Positions 1 through 11,011 of a stretch of 64,000 nucleotides of DNA are shown here, one piece after another; position 1 is the first letter of the stretch; the number at the start of each line of letters is the position of its first letter. A program made the position numbers and the translations under genes. The stretch is from assembly GCF_029784135.1 (NCBI RefSeq), contig NC_073744.1:82563935-82627934 (forward strand), given 5' to 3'. This DNA is from Toxorhynchites rutilus septentrionalis. Taxonomy: Eukaryota > Arthropoda > Insecta > Diptera > Culicidae. The notes beneath the pieces were generated by a model that was given only the letters and a program-made list of their open reading frames with translations, made no database searches and had not been told where the DNA came from.

Positions 1-11
1 TACCATTAATT

Positions 12-475
12 CTAACTGTATTCTACTAGTTAAGCCCTTGCATTTGATACCCACATTGACGGGGTTGTAAAAAAATATATATGGTACCATTTTGTGGCGG
101 TGGCCACTTTGGATTTGGATTTCATAAATAACTGTATTCTACTAGTCATTCGCTTTCATTTGATATACATATTGATAGAGTTCTGAGAAAATATGTAATC
201 CGCCATTTTGTTGCGTAGCCATCTTTGATTTGCATTTTCCATAAATAATTGTGTTCTACTGGTCAAGCCCTTTCATTTGATACTCATATTGATGGAATTT
301 TCAGAAAATATATACATAATCCGCCATTTTGTAGTGGCCGCCATCTTGGATTTACATTTCTCACAAATAACTGTGTTCTACTAGTCAAGCCCTTTCATTT
401 GATACCCACATTGAAGCGGTTCTGAGAAAATATGTAATCCGCCATTTTGTAGTGGCCGCCATCTTGGATTTTAGA
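12..475. repeat. Tandem array of four ~117-122 bp units
   Basis: Four diverged direct copies begin at 12, 129, 246 and 368. Each starts near TAACTGTRTTCTACTAGT, continues with CCTTTCATTTGATACCCA and ends with a CCATTTTGTAGTGGCCGCC-like stretch. No reading frame is conserved between copies. This looks like a decayed minisatellite or the internal repeats of a mobile element; the family was not identified. Confidence 0.85.
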
Positions 476-720
476 GATCATGGAATACGAAGTTTTATAA
501 CGACACCTGAAATCTGGAACACATATAAACATGTGTTCCAAATTTCAGATCAATCGGTCAACAGGAAGGGGGTTAAATTTCCATTAATATGGTACATCGC
601 TACATACAAAGTTACAAAGTCACAAACATACAAACGGGCCAACCTAGATAAATCCGTTGAATAAATAAGTGTAAATCATAATTATATTACGTTTACCGAG
701 AAGAATTTCCTTTTTTTTAT
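476..720. other. AT-rich sequence, no recognised gene
   Basis: It holds a 70-codon open frame (452-664) without recognisable motifs and short periodic ACAAA/ACATAC stretches. Nothing supports a gene. It may be the unique tail of the element whose tandem units lie just upstream. Confidence 0.4.
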
Positions 721-772
721 GACTCGATTATCCGGAGTGAAAAAAAAAATCAATACTCCGGATAATCGAGTC
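721..772. repeat. Perfect 18-bp inverted repeat (hairpin)
   Basis: GACTCGATTATCCGGAGT at 721-738 is exactly reverse-complemented at 755-772, with an A-rich 16-nt loop. It could be two abutting transposon termini or a tiny palindromic MITE. There is no poly-T tract or adjacent gene to make it a transcription terminator. Confidence 0.85.
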
Positions 773-827
773 CGACTTGTAACATTTTTCTCCGTTACAT
801 GGAATCAGTGCTTGGAAATATCTGTAT

Positions 828-1479
828 CCAATTTGGCTCCATTTGCTTGATTAGTTTTCGAGTTTTGCAGGAAAATTGTTTTTCATTTGTATGACAGCCC
901 ACCCTAAGAGACGGGGAGGAGTGTCGAACCACCATAGAAACATTTTTTTGCACCCTAAAACCTCCATATGCCTAATTTGGTTTCATTTGCTTGATTGATT
1001 CCCGACTTATGCAGAAATTTGTGTTTCATTTGTATGGAAGACCTACCAAACCCCACCCCCCTTAGAGATGGGGAGTTAGATTTGTGTTTCATGTGTATCG
1101 CAGCCCTCCTAAGACAGGGGAGAGGAGTATCTAACCACCGTAGAAACATTTATTGCACCCTAAAACCTTCACATGCCAAATTTGGTTTCGTTTGCTTGAC
1201 TAATTCTCGAATAATGTATATGTATAATGTATAATGAAACATTTATTGTACTCTAAAATCTTCACATGCCAAATTTGGTTTCGTTTGCTTGATTAATTCT
1301 CGAATAATGTAGAAATTTGTGTTTCATTTGTATGGCAGGCCCCCCTTAGAGAGGGGGGAGGGGTCTCAATCTATCATGAAAACCTTCCCCGGCCCCAAAA
1401 ACTTCTACATACAAATTTTCATGTCGATCGGTTCAGTATTTTCCGAGTCCATAAGAATCAGACAGACAGACAGAAAACC

Positions 1480-1516
<37 letters not shown>

Positions 1517-1517
1517 T
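828..1517 (+). repeat. Degenerate LINE-tail repeat units ending in (TA)n
   Basis: Partial units start near 828, 971, 1176 and 1269 with CCAAATTTGGTTTCATTTGC-like sequence, followed by GAAATTTGTGTTTCATTTGT and a purine-rich GAGAGGGGGGAGGGG block. Only the last unit continues through a CGATCGGTTCAGTA-type segment and GACAGACAGACAG into (TA)n at 1483-1514. This layout resembles the 3' tails of RTE-type non-LTR elements in insects (family knowledge). The same tail recurs at 5231-5632, and reversed pieces lie at 3380-3765. Confidence 0.6.
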
Positions 1518-1950
1518 CAAGCAAACTAACGATAAATTCCAACAAGTAGGATCGTCCAAAATTAACCAACAGGAAAGGCGTGAAGTTCCACCAGCAAAAT
1601 TCTAAACAAAGTACGGATTGTTGTAATTGGTACCTCGTTGAAACAAGAATTTCTGCATAACTCGAGAACTAATCATGCAAATTGAACCAAATTTGGGAAA
1701 ATTTTCCTCACTCGTATATCGCTTGTCTCTCCAGAGTTTTTTTTTAATTTTCGAAAAAACTGGAAGTGGGTTATATCTGCGGTATAATCCCATAGTTGTC
1801 GTGGAACCCATAGTTGTCGTTGGTTTAATGATCATTTGTTTGAAGTGCCTCTGAATCAATTCTCAATGAATGGATGAATGAATGTTTGAGCCTATATACC
1901 TCGAAGTGCCATGATTATCACTTCATTCGAAAGAAAAACTGTCTATGAGT
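1518..1950. other. AT-rich spacer with repeat fragments
   Basis: No gene recognised. The stretch 1755-1850 (GGGTTATATCTGCGGTATAA) resembles the repeats at 38410-38540 and 38815-38930, so it is likely an old fragment of that dispersed family. Confidence 0.35.
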
Positions 1951-2761
1951 TATACTGCCGTTCTACACACAGTTGTCCCATGTTACTTTTTGAAAATTTT
2001 CATTTATCTTATAAGAACGATGTTTTTATGCCTAGTCTTTCGGAAAACACAAAACAGGTTATTGTTTGTTCCCAGCTTTTAGAAAAACAACATCAAGCTC
2101 AATTGTACCATGTTGATATTCTAGGCACAATTGTCCCTCCATGTATTTTTTGTTGATTAGTAATAAATAAATCGAATCGAGTACGAGAATTTTATGTAAC
2201 GCTTTCAGCAGGGCTAATGAACTCATTTCTGGGTTGGAAAAACGAATAAATTCTTAAACAAATAAGAAAAGTTTAACAGAACACGTGTACACCTTGTTAG
2301 CCAATGACTAATAAAAATGAAATTTATATTCTGCAAAGGTAGATTTAGAGACGAATGAACTGCAAAAGTTTAAAGTCTCTATAATTCAAGATCTTCCTTC
2401 CTTCCCATTCTGCAAAGGTGTTGCAGATCACTCACTTCTTCATGAAACGATGTTTTTATGCATAATCTTTCCGCAAACACAAAAAAAATTTTTTCGTTCC
2501 CAGTATTCAGAAAAACAACATCAAGTTCAATTGTCTCATGTTGATATTCTAGGCATGACTGTTACACCATGATTTTTTAAGCCCGTAATCAAGCTCACAT
2601 TTCATTAGACAATAGGTTACTGCCTTTAAATTAACCCATTACATTGCCAAACTGAAATGCTTAAAACTTCTGGTAGACGAATATGCCAGAAAACTTTGAT
2701 TGCGTTTTTCTCAGTTGCTGATTTTGGAACATGGGACAACTATGTGTAAAACGGCAGTATA
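1951..2761. mobile_element. TIR element, ~811 bp, with 34-bp inverted ends
   Basis: TATACTGCCGTTCTACACAC at 1951 onward is mirrored at 2728-2761, with 32 of 34 positions matching. Flanking TA dinucleotides would fit a Tc1/mariner/pogo-type target. Inside, a roughly 130-bp segment beginning ACGATGTTTTTATG occurs twice in direct orientation (2017-2150 and 2447-2580). No transposase is visible, so this is a non-autonomous element. Confidence 0.65.
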
Positions 2762-3048
2762 TGCCTTGTAAGCAAACTATTGAAACAGTGGAATGAACAG
2801 AAGAAGTTTCAAGTCTCCATAATTCAAGATAACTACAAAATATGGAATACGAAAATGTTCTACTTGTAGGGAAGAGGAATCTTCAGAAATTTTCCTATTA
2901 ATTGCACATGATTGAAAAATTTCAAAACAAAATATATATTACGAAGCAAAATGTAGTTGGCCGCAGTGTTATATTATGAATAGAAAACAAAACAAACTCC
3001 TTTTCTTCAACGTAATTCATAGTTTTAAGCAGAATTTGGAGATTATTT
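2762..3048. other. AT-rich spacer
   Basis: No gene, RNA or clear repeat was recognised here. Confidence 0.3.
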
Positions 3049-3303
3049 GAGGGGCTAAAAATGAAAGGGGTGTAGGTAACTTGATCGATTTCTCTTCATC
3101 AACTTTTTCTTTCGTGAATAACTCAGCCCACAAAAACGTTCCAATTTGATTTTGCTATGGAAACCGATAATTCAGGTTCTGACCTATCGTCCACATTGTC
3201 AAATCAGCTGGGAATGTGTTTGCAGTTAAGTTATGATCAATAGAGAAAGACGATGAAGAGAAATCGATCAAATCACTTACACCCCTTTCATTCTAAGCCC
3301 CTC
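3049..3303. mobile_element. MITE, 255 bp, ~50-bp TIRs, ATTT target duplication
   Basis: The left end GAGGGGCTAAAAATGAAAGG pairs with the right end CCTTTCATTCTAAGCCCCTC. The pairing extends about 50 bp inward through a GATCGATTTCTCTTCAT core. ATTT flanks both sides (3045-3048 and 3304-3307). No coding capacity is seen. The superfamily is not assigned. Confidence 0.8.
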
Positions 3304-3327
3304 ATTTGTAAGCAACGATGACATTAT

Positions 3328-3765
3328 GACGTAGAACTAGGTCTTTCATTAAGGGTGCCAAATCAGAAAACAGGTCACCCAAAACCGCAAAACTTGAGAT
3401 CTAATCAAGCAAATGGAACCAAATTCGGGATGTGAAGGTTCTAGAAGGCGATAAATGTTTCTATGGTGGTTCGACACTCTTCTCCTCTCTTTAGAGGGGA
3501 GGGGAGTAACTCCAAAACTAATCAAGCAAAACGGAACCAAATTTGGCATATGGAGGTTTTAGCGGTCAACAAATGTTTATATGCTGGTTCGACACCCCTC
3601 CCCCTCTCTAAGGAAAAAGAGGGGACTGCCGTACGAATGAAACACAAATTTCTACTACTACGAATGAAACACAAAAAACTAATGAAGCAAATGGAGTTCA
3701 ATTTGGCATGTGAGGGTTGTTGGGTACAAGAAAAGTTTTTGGGGGGTGTCTCACTTCAAATGGCA
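3328..3765 (-). repeat. Mosaic of two dispersed repeat fragments
   Basis: 3328-3379 matches the left end of the 18848-19513 element, including ATTAAGGGTGCCAAATCAGA. From about 3395 to 3765 the sequence consists of reverse-oriented copies of the LINE-tail units described at 828-1517, with their AATCAAGCAAATGGAACCAA and GGGGAGGGG blocks. The open frame at 3463-3855 runs through these repeats and is not a gene. Confidence 0.6.
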
Positions 3766-3800
3766 TCACAGAAAAAACGCTCTAGAAAATTACCTATTGG

Positions 3801-4282
3801 GTACCGTTCTGAATCGTATTCCGGACAACATCATATTTCGGACACTTTGTTCTAACATCTTGAAATGCTTAATGCATTGATGATATAACTATAAAATTAA
3901 TATCACAATCGCTTCTTGAGAGTAATCCCTTGGTTCCACTATCACTTCATTTGAGAATTACATTTGAATTATTACATAGTAGGGAAAAATCCAACAGCAC
4001 TACTCATTATCGTTTGTGTTTGACGTTTGATTAGCGCGATCACGTAGAATTTATCCCTTCATCAATATTTAAATTTCTCTCATCATCGTTATCAGGTTAC
4101 TGTGATTGCTTGATAAGTGTTTCGCATTTGATTATAAAATATAATCAAGTGTAATGTAATTTTCGTTCAAAAAATTACAAAATAAAGTGTCCGAAATTTG
4201 AATTCAATCTGTCCGAAATTTGATTTTTTTATAAACACTGTCCGAAGTTTGATTCTTATCCGCTTGATTTGAAACGCATTTC
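3801..4282 (+). mobile_element. TIR repeat, copy 1 (right end missing)
   Basis: It begins GTACCGTTCTGAATCG and carries several GTCCGAAATTTGAT motifs. Copy 2 starts immediately after it, so the two are head-to-tail tandem. No ORF. Confidence 0.6.
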
Positions 4283-4915
4283 ACCGTTCTGAATCATATT
4301 TCGGACAACATCATATTTCGGACACTTTGTTCTAATATCTTGAAATACTTAACTATACTACTTAACTATTATACAACTATAAAACTAATATCACAATTGC
4401 TTCTTTAGAGTAATCCCTTGGTTTCACTATCATTTCATATGAAAACTACATTTGAATTATAACATAATCGGCAAAAATCTATCAACTATACTCACTATCG
4501 TTTGTGTTTGACGTTTGCTTAGCGTGAGCACGTAGAATTTACCCGTTCATTAATTATTAAAATTTCTCCCGTCTTTCATCAGTTTTCATCACCGTTAACA
4601 GTTTACTGTGATTGTATGGTAAGTGTAAAATATAATCAAGTGTAATGTAACTTTCGTTCAAAAAATTACAGAATAAAGTGTCCGAAATTTCAATTCAATC
4701 TGTCCGAAATTTGATTTTTACTCGCTTCATTTGAAAAGCATTTTATTCGATGATTATTTGATGTTTTCAATCAAATAGGTACCAAAGTACAAAGCTTAAA
4801 AGCATATTGAACTAATTTATTGAAAATATCAACCAAATAATACCTGTGCATAAAAGTTTAGATCTGTTTTCTGCGCCATATGTCTTAAGCGTCCGAAATA
4901 TGATTCAGAACGGTA
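4283..4915 (+). mobile_element. TIR repeat, copy 2 (633 bp, both ends)
   Basis: The left end ACCGTTCTGAATCATATTTC is mirrored by GTCCGAAATATGATTCAGAA at the right end, with 14-bp terminal matches TACCGTTCTGAATC / GATTCAGAACGGTA. It contains repeated TCCGAAATTTGA subterminal motifs. Non-coding, non-autonomous; it serves as the reference for the disrupted copy 3. Confidence 0.75.
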
Positions 4916-4939
4916 TACGATGATTTTTTATGTTTTTAA

Positions 4940-5182
4940 CCCTCTACAGCCCAAGCCCGCCTTTAGACGGGCTTCGCGGATTCTCTTTTCAAATTATTCA
5001 GACATAATTTTCAATGTTCACCCCCACTAGAACGTCTTTAGGATATTTTTCATCTATCACACATACACATTGTTTTTATGCTGGCAGCTTTCTGCTAGGA
5101 GTATTTTTTGCTGAAAGTCGGAAATTCGAGATAAAAGTGAAGTAGGTTTTTTTAGATAAATGAAAAACTTGGGCGGTGAGGG
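4940..5182. mobile_element. piggyBac-like MITE, 243 bp
   Basis: The ends are CCCTCTACAGCCCAAG and CTTGGGCGGTGAGGG, imperfect inverted repeats. The left flank is TTAA (4936-4939) and the right flank TTGA (5183-5186), one substitution from a TTAA duplication. CCCT termini and a TTAA target are the piggyBac signature (family knowledge). No coding content. Confidence 0.65.
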
Positions 5183-5230
5183 TTGATCAAATAGGTACCA
5201 AGGTAGAAAGCTTAAAAGCATTTTGAACTA

Positions 5231-5599
5231 ATTTGGTTTCATGCCAAATTTGGTTTCATTTGCTTGATTAATTCTCGAGTCGTGCAGAAATTTGTGTTTC
5301 ATTTGTATGCCAGCCCCCCCTTAGAGAGGGAGATGGAGAGTCTCACCACCATAGAAACATTTATTGCACCCTAAAACCTCCATATGCCAAATTTTGTTTC
5401 ATTTGCTTGATTAATTCTCGAGTAATGTAGAAATTTGTGTTTAATTTGTATGGCAGCCCTCCCTTAGAGAGGGACTCTCAAACTATCACGAAAACCTTTC
5501 CCGGCCTCAAAAATTCCTACATACCAATTTTCATGTTGATCGGTTCAGTAGTTTCCGAGTCCATAAGAATCAGACAGACAGACAGACAGACAGAAATCC

Positions 5600-5632
<33 letters not shown>
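5231..5632 (+). repeat. LINE-tail repeat inserted in copy 3, ending in (TA)n
   Basis: Two units start near 5244 and 5387, followed by the same CGATCGGTTCAGTAG tail, GACAGACAGACAGACAG and (TA)n at 5605-5632 as the copy ending at 1517. It interrupts the TIR repeat between GAACTAATTT and GATATCAACC. Read as a 5'-truncated insertion of an RTE-like LINE or a derived SINE. Confidence 0.6.
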
Positions 5633-5648
5633 GATATCAACCAAATAA

Positions 5649-5682
5649 TCATTCGTTCGATAACTCGCAAGTAGATCGGACA
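5649..5682 (+). promoter_or_regulatory. Putative internal Pol II promoter (Inr + DPE)
   Basis: TCATTC at 5649-5654 matches the arthropod initiator TCAKTY with A+1 at 5651. GGACA at 5678-5682 fits the DPE consensus RGWYV at exactly +28 to +32. Such TATA-less internal promoters are known from Drosophila LINEs such as jockey, Doc and I. The initiator T belongs to the target duplication. Activity is inferred. Confidence 0.6.
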
Positions 5683-6145
5683 GGTTTTCGAAACGATCCA
5701 ACAAAGGTGTTTTTTTCCACTTCGAATCAGACTGGGTTTTTTTTTTCATCGGTTGCGCTTGCGAGTAGAGCGAAGCTCAAAGTGGTGCGCAACCGAGACG
5801 CAGAGGATACAATTCACACACGCCACACAGCAGCGGCAAGTATAAGTTTATTTTTCTTTTGTCCTCCTATCATTCCTTCTACCATCTGTGCTCGATTTAC
5901 ACCATTGTTCATCTGTGTGTTTACCAAATCGGCAAACGTTGGCATTAGGGGTGTCTATTTTTTCTTGGTTACATTACCGTTGAAATTTTATTGGAACTTT
6001 TTTTTCATTTTAGAATTTTATATAAATAAAATAAATTAATATAAATATTATCCGCAGCATAACCTTATAATATTTTTTTTTTACTTATTCATTTTGATAA
6101 TTATTATATTCTGTTCATATCGAACAGTTGGCCGATTTTTCTAAT
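5683..6145 (+). other. 5' untranslated region of the I-group LINE
   Basis: It contains T-rich runs and a polypyrimidine-rich middle, with no conserved start codon before the ORF1 ATG. The open frame spanning 5437-6039 crosses the insertion boundary at 5650 and is not a gene. Confidence 0.5.
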
Positions 6146-7445
6146 ATGGCTGAGGGCGGAAAGGATTCTGTTTACGAAGTTGATAGTTCCAAAGATGAGG
6201 AAATTGACGAGAAACAGGATTTTCGTCCTGAAGAATACCCTGAAGGCTCCAAAGGCCCATTCATTGTGTACTTTAGACGAAAATCCAAACCTCTCAATGT
6301 CATTCGCATCTCGAAGGAACTAACTCAACATTTTTCTGATGTTACCGAAATTACACGGATGGGGCCAGACAAACTACGAGTTGTCGTCTCAAGCAGGACC
6401 CAAGCGAACAAAATAACGCGCTGCGACCTCTTTGCGATTGAATATCGTGTATACGTACCCTGTTGCAACGTCGAAATAGACGGCGTAATAACCGAAAAGA
6501 GTTTGACCCGAAAAGAGATAATCGATGATGTCGGTCGCTTCAAGAACTCCACACTAAAAACTGTGAAGATTCTTGCATGCGATCGACTGAAATCTGTGTC
6601 ACATAAAAATGACAAAAGAATTCTCAATCGGACAAACTCTTTTCGTGTGACATTTGAGGGTTCCGCCCTTCCAAATTACGTTGCAATAGGGGCACTTCGT
6701 TTACCTGTTCGGTTGTTTGTACCGCGGGTAATGAAATGCAACAAATGTATGCAACTCGGTCACACGGCCGCCTATTGTTGCAATAAAAAACGTTGCGCAG
6801 ATTGTGGAGAGAGCCATGATGAGAATCCTTGCGCGAAAGAGCACAAGTGTCTTCATTGCGGCGGGACTCCTCATGATTTTACTCAATGCCCGGTGTACAT
6901 ACAACGAGGGGAAAAACTCAAGCGTTCCTTAAAGGAACGTTCCAAGCGGACTTTTGCAGAAATGCTTAAGAGTTCCGTGCCAACGACACAGGACAATCCC
7001 TACTCCATTCTGCAGAACGACGAGCCTGTTTCTGACGCTCCCAATGCCGGATGTTCCGGTACATCGCAGGGTGCCATCAGGAAAAGAAAAATTACTTCTT
7101 TTCCATCACTCCCCAGAAAGAATACCGAAACTTCCCAAGTTGGAATGAAGCCTCGAACTGAACGTGCTGAGAATAGGCCGAAGCAAGTACCTCCCGGTTT
7201 ACGTGGTCATGCTACCAACCAGGGGTCCTCAGCACTTCCCGGAACAACAACGAACACGTCTGTTCCATTTTCGCGGTCGAAGCAACAGCCTGCTTGCGCT
7301 TTCAGACCTTGTGGATAACATTTTAAATGCTTTAAATATAAATGATCCTCTTAAAAGCATAGTATTATGTTTGCTTCCGGTTGTGAGAACATTTTTGAAA
7401 GAAAAATGTGGCTTTTTAGCAGCGTTCATTTCCCTCGATGCCTAA
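6146..7445 (+). pseudogene. LINE ORF1, gag-like zinc-knuckle protein (frameshifted)
   Basis: This ORF would encode the RNA-binding ORF1 protein that coats LINE RNA in ribonucleoprotein particles. The start used is ATG at 6146, after a short upstream frame without ATG. Three knuckles lie at about residues 190-245: CNKCMQLGHTAAYC, CADCGESHDENPC and CLHCGGTPHDFTQC. The N-terminal part is acidic, and the region after the knuckles is Ser/Pro-rich and basic. The frame stops at 7318. In another frame, however, a Leu-rich C-terminus (VDNILNALNINDPLKS) runs to TAA at 7443-7445, so a frameshift near 7290 truncates it. The true stop overlaps the ORF2 start in the string ATGCCTAA. Confidence 0.8.
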
Positions 7446-10321
7446 TTCAGCGCAAGAGTTCAAGGATTTGACCACTGTCATACAGTGGAATTGCAGAAGC
7501 ATCATCTCTAAACTAGAGCAATTAAAATTTTTTAGTTCACAGTTCTAACTGTGATGTATTTTCTCTCTGTGAAACATGGCTTTGTTCAGCCGACGAGCTG
7601 AATTTTCACGATTTCAACATTATTCGCCTAGATCGTAACGACTCGTTTGGTGACGTACTATTGGGGATCAAAAAACCTCACTCCTTCTATAGAGTCACTA
7701 TCCCATCGATTACAGGCATTGAAGTTGTCGCTTGCCAGACACAAATCAATGGTAAAGAACTCTGCATTGCTTCGATATATATTCCTCCCAGGACTACGGT
7801 AGGCCGCCATCAGTTCTTTGATATTATCGAGGCATTGCCGGAGCCGCGGTTAATCTTAGGTGACTTCAACTCCCATGGAAAGCATGGGGGTCGCTCTACG
7901 ATGACAACCGTGCCACGTTGATTTATGATCTGTGCGACAACTTCAACATGACAGTTTTAAATACTGGGGAAGCAACTAGGATAGCCAACCCTCCTGCACG
8001 GGCAAGCATGCTAGACATATCCCTCTGCTCTACTTCATTATCCCTGGATTGCACATGGAAGGTAATCCAAGATCCCCACGGTAGTGATCACCTACCAATA
8101 ATTGTATCGATCGCCTATGAATCAAAATCTAGTGAGTCAGTCGATATTGCGTATGACCTCACGAAGAATATTGACTGGAGAAAATTTGCAGAATTAATAT
8201 CTGAAGCAATCATTTCGATGCATGAACTTCCTCCCCTTGAAGAGTATAATTTTATATCAAGTTTGATTTACGATAGCGCACTTCAAGCTCAAAAGAAACG
8301 TGTACCGGCTACCACTTTCCGACGTCGTCCTCCATCACTTTGGTGGGACAGGGAGTGTTCAAAGGTCTACCTTGAAAAATCATCCGCTTTCAAAAAATTC
8401 AGGAAAACTGGATTAGTGGAATGGTTTCGAAAGTACCAAGCTCTAGAAGCCAAACTGAAAGGTCTGATTAAAGGAAAAAAGCGTGGATATTGGCGGAAAT
8501 TCGTCAATGGTTTGTCAAGGGAGACCGCTATGAGTACTCTTTGGAATACGGCTAGGAGAATGCGTGGCTGGAACCATACCAATGAAAGTGAGGAATACTC
8601 TGACCGTTGGATTTTCAAATTTGCAAGGAAGGTTTGTCCCGATTCTGTTCCTGCACAAAGCGTCGTACGCGATATTCCGCTCCAATGCGATTATGAGAAT
8701 TTTTCGATGGTAGAATTCTCAATTGCCCTCCTCTCATGTAACAATTCAGCTCCGGGGTCGGACAAGATTAAATTCAACTTGTTGAAGAATCTTCCCGACT
8801 TGGCAAAACAGCGTTTGCTGAACTTGTTCAACAAGTTTCTGGAGCTGAATATTGTCCCGCATGACTGAAGACAAGTGAGAGTGATAGCCATACGAAAACC
8901 CAACAAGCCGGCTTGCGATCACAACTAGTATAGGCCGATTGCAATGTTATCCTGTATTCGTAAATTGTTAGAGAAAATGATTCTACTTCGTTTGGACAAG
9001 TGGGTCGAAACGAACAATTTGCTGTCAAATACGCAGTTTGGCTTCCGCCGAGGTAAAGGGACGAATGATTGTCTCGCGCTGTTATCTTCTGAAATCCAAA
9101 TCGCATTTGCTCGCAAAGAACAAATGGCTTCCGTTTTCCTCGATATCAAAGGGGCATTTGATTCAGTTTCCATGGAAATTCTCTCAGAGAAGCTTCATAA
9201 ACGTGGACTTTCACCAATTCTGAATAATTTCCTGTACAATTTACTGACAGAAAAGCACATGAATTTCTCTCATGGCAACTCAAAATCTTCTCGTTACAGT
9301 TTTATGGGCCTACCGCAAGGCTCCTGCCTAAGCCCCCTCTTGTACAGTTTTTACGTCAATGATATAGATGATTGTCTAACTAGAGACTGCACGCTGAGAC
9401 AACTTGCAGATGATGGAGTTATTTCCATCACGGGTACTAATCCCGTCGCTCTGCAAAAGTCATTGCAAGATACCATGAACAATCTGTTCACGTGGGCCCT
9501 CAAGCTGGGTATCGAATTCTCTACGGAGAAAACTGAAATGGTCGTTTTTTCTAGGAAGCACGAACCCGCCCAATTCCAGCTTTACCTATCCGGCAAAACG
9601 ATCCAACACTCTATGTTTTTCAAATACCTGGGTGTATATTATAATTCTAAATGTACCTGGGGGAGACACATTGCGTATTTGAAACAGAAATGCCAGCAAA
9701 GAATCAATTTTCTCCAAACAATAACCGGAACATGGTGGGGTGCCCATCCAGGAGACCTCATTCAGTTATACAAAACAACGATATTGTCAGTGTTAGAATA
9801 TGGCGGAATGGGGAATGAGAATGAGAAAGCGGACTCGCTAGCTAAGGTGGGCGCTTCAGAAGGCACACTTTTTGAAAGGCAAATTGCCTATAATGAATTT
9901 TTTCACATTCCTCGTCAGTTGGCAGCGCATGTGGAGTGAAGATGAGTTCGGTCGTTGGTTACACACGATTATCCCTAAGGTTTCGACGAGTGCTTGGTTT
10001 AAGGGATTGAATGTAGGTCGTGATTTCATTCGCGTGATATCTCGGCTCATGTCCAATCTCTACAACCTAAACGCGCATCTCTATCGCATTGGGCTCGCAG
10101 CAAACAATCTTTGTGATTGTGGCGATGGCTACCACAACATCAAGCATGTTGTCTGGTCGTGTATCCGGTTCCATGCTGCTCGCTCTCAGCTCTCTAGAGT
10201 ACTGAGAGCACAAGGCAGACAATCGGATATCCCCGTCCGGGATATCTTAGGTAGCCGTGATCCTGATCTACACCTGCTTCATCTATACCTGTTCCTCAGA
10301 AACGCCGATGACAACGTTTAA
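7438..10321 (+). pseudogene. LINE ORF2: endonuclease-RT-RNase H (broken)
   Basis: ORF2 would encode the polyprotein for target-primed reverse transcription. It starts at ATG 7438. The endonuclease shows VIQWNCRSI near the N-terminus, LILGDFNSHGK near 7855 and GSDHLPIIVS near 8080. The RT shows GFRRGKGTNDC, FLDIKGAFDSVS, GLPQGSCLSPLL and the active-site box as LADD near 9410. LEYGG is then joined directly to GNENEKADSLAKVGA, the end of an RNase H domain, so the distal RT and most of RNase H are deleted. The tail has a CDCGDGYHNIKHVVWSC finger. Defects: frameshifts near 7535, 7878 and 9930, and stops TGA 8866 and TAG near 8927. Molecularly dead. Confidence 0.85.
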
Positions 10322-10841
10322 TGATGTTTCCTTCGTTGTGTCCCTGTTTCATATCCCTCCTATCCGATCTATAAACTTTTACTTAGTCGCGGCAATACAT
10401 ACACACACTCTTTACAGATACACGGGCCAAAGGTTGTGCAGTCCACTGATGATTCAACAAGAGCCAAAGGTTGTACCGCTCATGACAACTCTACACGAGC
10501 TGATGATTGCGCCTACTAGTGACCATTCTATCCTGGATTCCTCGAGTCGAGAAGACGCACCACGCTAGATATGGGGTACATACTAGGGGAGCGTTGCTGA
10601 TTAATGGTCAGCTGCATCCCATTAGGAAGTATCCCGTGTCGGGCACACGTACAGAGCATTGGAGACAGCAACATCCCAATTACGAGAACACTTGTAATAC
10701 TAACCTCGAGCCGACCGCGAGTAATCGGTTACATATTACTAACATAGATAATAAGAAAAACTGTCAAAATATTGAACTCCGGCCCCGTCAGGCTAACGTC
10801 ATATGAGCCTTGATAAAAAAACATATTTTGGAAAAAAAAAA
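10322..10841 (+). other. 3'UTR and poly(A) of the I-group LINE
   Basis: This is non-coding sequence with an ACACAC stretch near 10400, ending in a run of about 13 A (10832-10844) that merges with the AAATAAT target duplication. Overlapping small open frames have no recognisable content. Confidence 0.6.
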
Positions 10842-11011
10842 AAATAATACCTGTGCATAAAGTTGTGATCTGTTTTCTGCAACATATGCCTTAAGCGTCC
10901 GAAATATTATTCAAAACGGTATTTTGTCCTGAATATTTGGGTAGACGTCGTTTAGAGTGTATTGTTTACACTGAATTTTTATCGCTGTCAGTTTTTGGAA
11001 AATTGGAGAAA

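Larger units (their letters stand above)
5650..10841 (+). mobile_element. I-group non-LTR retrotransposon, 5.2 kb, degraded
   Basis: It is flanked by AAATAAT at 5643-5649 and 10842-10848; the right copy abuts the poly(A), so the duplication could be slightly longer. The order is internal promoter, 5'UTR, ORF1 (gag-like, three CCHC knuckles), ORF2 (endonuclease, reverse transcriptase, RNase H remnant, Cys-rich tail), 3'UTR and poly(A). EN-RT-RNase H order places it in the I group of LINEs. It reaches a plausible 5' start yet is non-functional: frameshifts, two in-frame stops and an internal deletion. A second, 5'-truncated relative lies at 16225-17004. Confidence 0.85.
4916..10922 (+). mobile_element. 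TIR repeat, copy 3, split by three insertions
   Basis: Segments 4916-4939, 5187-5230, 5633-5649 and 10842-10922 together align with 4738-4915 of copy 2. The right end (CGTCCGAAATATTATTCAAA) lies more than 5 kb from the left part. A piggyBac-like MITE, a LINE-tail repeat and a LINE fill the gaps. The relative order of the three insertions cannot be fixed because none lies inside another. Confidence 0.75.

Noticed and set aside
3463..3855. 130-codon open frame
   Set aside because: It runs through reversed LINE-tail repeats and the start of a TIR repeat; no motif.
5437..6039. 200-codon open frame
   Set aside because: It spans a (TA)n tract and the LINE insertion boundary at 5650, so it cannot be one gene.
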